Source: Armatimonadota bacterium (GTDB lineage: Bacteria > Armatimonadota > Armatimonadia > Armatimonadales > Armatimonadaceae). Taken from it: a DNA stretch of 6,617 bases. Location of the stretch: the NCBI GenBank assembly GCA_014379275.1, contig JACMMA010000656.1, positions 1-6,617 of the forward strand. Reading direction: 5' to 3'. How positions within the stretch are numbered: position 1 is the first letter of the stretch; each line of letters starts with the position of its first letter. The position numbers were made by a program, and so were the translations under genes. The notes below the pieces were generated by a model, which saw nothing but the letters and a program-made list of their open reading frames with translations, searched no databases and was not told the DNA's origin. This document shows positions 5,976 to 6,617 of this stretch, in pieces.

Positions 5976-6319
5976 TTTACCCCAAGAAGTTCTACGTCGA
6001 AATGCAAAACGGCGTTCGGTGGAATCGCGCCGGGAAAGCCGCGTTCGCCATACGCAAGTGCGGGCGGGACAATCAGTTTGCGACGACCGCCGACTTTCAT
6101 GGAGGCGACGCCTTCATCCCATCCGCGGATGACGTTTCCGGTCCCGAGGACAAACTCGAAGGGGTCGTTGCGGTCCCGAGAAGAATCGAATTTCTTTCCG
6201 TCGGGGAATGTACCCGTATAATGAACGGAAACAACGCCGCCTTTGCGCGGCGTGTCTCCTGTCCCTTCAACCAGATCTTCGTACTGCAATCCTGTCGCAG
6301 TGGTGACTATATCGCTCAC
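5972..6319 (-). CDS. single-domain cytoplasmic FKBP-type peptidyl-prolyl isomerase
   Basis: 115 residues from the GTG at 6319, the usual size of a minimal FKBP. The reading frame stays open to an ATG at 6520, but that adds 67 residues of Arg-rich, unrelated sequence starting inside a large palindrome, so it is rejected. An AGAAAGGG (6337-6330) lies ten bases before the GTG. There is no signal peptide. The FKBP domain fills the protein and is close to eukaryotic FKBP12 in pattern: HYTG (33-36), KKFDSSRDRN (42-51), PFEFVLG (53-59), VIRGWDEGVA (63-72), AYGERGFPG (89-97), FDVELL (107-112). Matching the FKBP12 pocket gives Tyr34, Phe44, Asp45, Phe54, Val63, Ile64, Trp67, Tyr90 and Phe107; FKBP12 His87 is Phe95 here. 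It is likely a cytosolic folding isomerase and the first gene of the minus-strand operon. Confidence 0.9.
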   Translation of the reverse strand: MSDIVTTATGLQYEDLVEGTGDTPRKGGVVSVHYTGTFPDGKKFDSSRDRNDPFEFVLGTGNVIRGWDEGVASMKVGGRRKLIVPPALAYGERGFPGAIPPNAVLHFDVELLGVK

Positions 6320-6329
6320 GAGCAGTTCG

Positions 6330-6337
6330 CCCTTTCT
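6330..6337 (-). promoter_or_regulatory. ribosome binding site for the cytoplasmic FKBP gene
   Basis: Minus-strand AGAAAGGG ten bases before the GTG at 6319. It supports the short 115-residue product over the long open frame. Confidence 0.55.
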
Positions 6338-6363
6338 ACAGATGGAACGTTTCTGCCCCCAGA

Positions 6364-6378
6364 TTCGCCGCTGGCGAA
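6364..6378. repeat. short inverted repeat TTCGCC-gct-GGCGAA
   Basis: Perfect six-base arms with a three-base centre, about 45 bases upstream of the FKBP GTG. It could be a small hairpin in the 5' leader or an operator half-site pair; chance is not excluded in GC-rich DNA. Confidence 0.35.
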
Positions 6379-6419
6379 GTAGATACCTTCTTTCTTCCTT
6401 TTGTCCTGCCCGGACGGGG

Positions 6420-6434
6420 CCAACGCTTCGTTGG
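6420..6434. repeat. short inverted repeat CCAACG-ctt-CGTTGG
   Basis: Perfect six-base arms with a three-base centre, about 100 bases upstream of the FKBP GTG, immediately next to a GCCC/GGGC pair (6408-6411 and 6417-6420). It could be an operator or part of a folded leader. Confidence 0.35.
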
Positions 6435-6489
6435 ATCGGTTTCACCTGCGGTGCTGAGTTACTGATTGGTGGGTGTGTGTCGGTCCTTT

Positions 6490-6554
6490 CCCGCGAATGC
6501 GCCGCCTCGGGTTTTAACATTCCATGTTAAAACCCGGGGCGGCGCCTTCGCGGG
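6490..6554. repeat. large near-perfect palindrome, 31-bp arms with a 3-base centre
   Basis: Arms 6490-6520 and 6524-6554 are reverse complements with only two departures: T6498/C6546, and T6507/G6537, which is a wobble pair on the plus strand. The centre is TCC. The plus-strand stem extends outward by T6489-G6555 and two T-A pairs. The inner core is GGGTTTTAACAT/ATGTTAAAACCC and the outer part is very GC-rich (CCGCGAA, GCGCCGCC). No T tract follows on either strand, so it is not a standard intrinsic terminator. It overlaps the last codons and stop of the minus-strand membrane-protein gene. It could be a REP/MITE-like element, a transcript 3'-end hairpin, or a recombination or protein-binding site. 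Confidence 0.85.
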
Positions 6555-6617
6555 GAAACAGCAAGGGCTAACCCGACTAGCACGTAGCCTAACGTAGTAA
6601 CGAGCACCGCAGGGGAA
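6527..6617 (-). CDS. C-terminal tail of a membrane protein (partial, runs off the right edge)
   Basis: A minus-strand frame entering at the right edge codes for 29 residues before a TAA at 6529-6527. They are a hydrophobic helix (AVLVTTLGYVLVGLALAV) followed at once by SPRRRRPGF. A final membrane helix with a short, very basic tail is typical of the C-terminus of a multi-pass inner-membrane protein with its end in the cytoplasm, or of a C-terminal sorting signal (helix plus Arg cluster). The other two minus-strand frames give unconvincing peptides. The family cannot be named from this fragment. The Arg cluster and stop are encoded inside the large palindrome. Confidence 0.55.
   Translation of the reverse strand, partial: SPAVLVTTLGYVLVGLALAVSPRRRRPGF

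Larger units (their letters stand above)
6320..6526 (-). other. leader/intergenic region before the FKBP operon
   Basis: 207 bases between the FKBP GTG and the stop of the upstream membrane-protein gene. It must hold the operon promoter if there is one, but no convincing -35/-10 pair is seen; a weak TATCTA at about 6386-6381 on the minus strand is the only candidate. It contains two perfect short inverted repeats, a purine-rich run (AAAGGAAGAAAGAAGG on the minus strand, about 6402-6387) with no start codon after it, and the left arm of the large palindrome. Confidence 0.5.

Noticed and set aside
6320..6520. N-terminal extension of the cytoplasmic FKBP to an ATG at 6520
   Set aside because: The added 67 residues are Arg-rich with no recognisable domain and start inside the palindrome; the GTG at 6319 has a Shine-Dalgarno and gives a normal FKBP length.
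6490..6554. Standard intrinsic terminator or dif-like site
   Set aside because: No T tract follows on either strand, and the arms (31 bp) and centre (3 bp) do not match the 11-6-11 dif layout.
6459..6617. Alternative minus-strand frame open from the right edge to a TAA at 6461-6459
   Set aside because: Its 52 residues show no hydrophobic or domain pattern and cross the whole palindrome; the neighbouring frame gives a membrane helix with a basic tail.

Overview
The window looks like ordinary chromosome from a GC-rich bacterium that makes lipoproteins. The best guess is a member of Armatimonadota or another deep-branching lineage. This is an inference from three things: a SteB/MctB-like gene beside a GT2 and an MraY-like gene, glycine-rich lipobox sequences (GCGGG) followed by long Ser/Pro linkers, and bacterial Ig-like domains. 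No single gene fixes the phylum. There is no sign of a phage, transposase or CRISPR array.

Left half (+ strand, 71-3403): four genes form a tightly coupled operon, each joined to the next by a 4-base ATGA stop/start overlap. They encode an alpha/beta-hydrolase with an intact catalytic triad, a SteB/MctB-family protein (one membrane anchor, a coiled coil and an outside globular domain), a GT2 glycosyltransferase of the dolichol-phosphate-mannose-synthase type, and a nine-helix MraY/WecA-like protein. The last three form a neighbourhood I recall from Firmicutes, where it often follows SteA, a cell-division protein. A role in polyprenyl-phosphate-linked envelope sugar chemistry or cell separation is plausible but unproven. 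The MraY-like member ends where the catalytic His loop of MraY should be. The first 66 bases may hold the tail of a further upstream gene.

Middle (3404-3466): a convergent gap with a hairpin that reads best as a terminator for the minus-strand operon.

Right half (- strand, 6319 down to 3467): a run of FKBP-type peptidyl-prolyl isomerases sent to different places. In transcription order they are a 115-residue cytoplasmic FKBP (GTG start), an FKBP lipoprotein with a Ser-Pro-Val-Ala-Glu repeat spacer (ATGA overlap), an Ig-like lipoprotein without an FKBP domain (TTG start), and a large lipoprotein with Ig-like modules fused to a C-terminal FKBP. A terminator-like hairpin sits between the second and third genes. 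It probably lowers expression of the last two.

Right edge (6320-6617): a 207-base leader with short inverted repeats lies before the FKBP operon. Beyond it is the C-terminal tail of a minus-strand membrane protein, whose last codons and stop lie inside a 31-bp-arm, almost perfect palindrome (6490-6554). That palindrome is the most striking unexplained DNA structure here.
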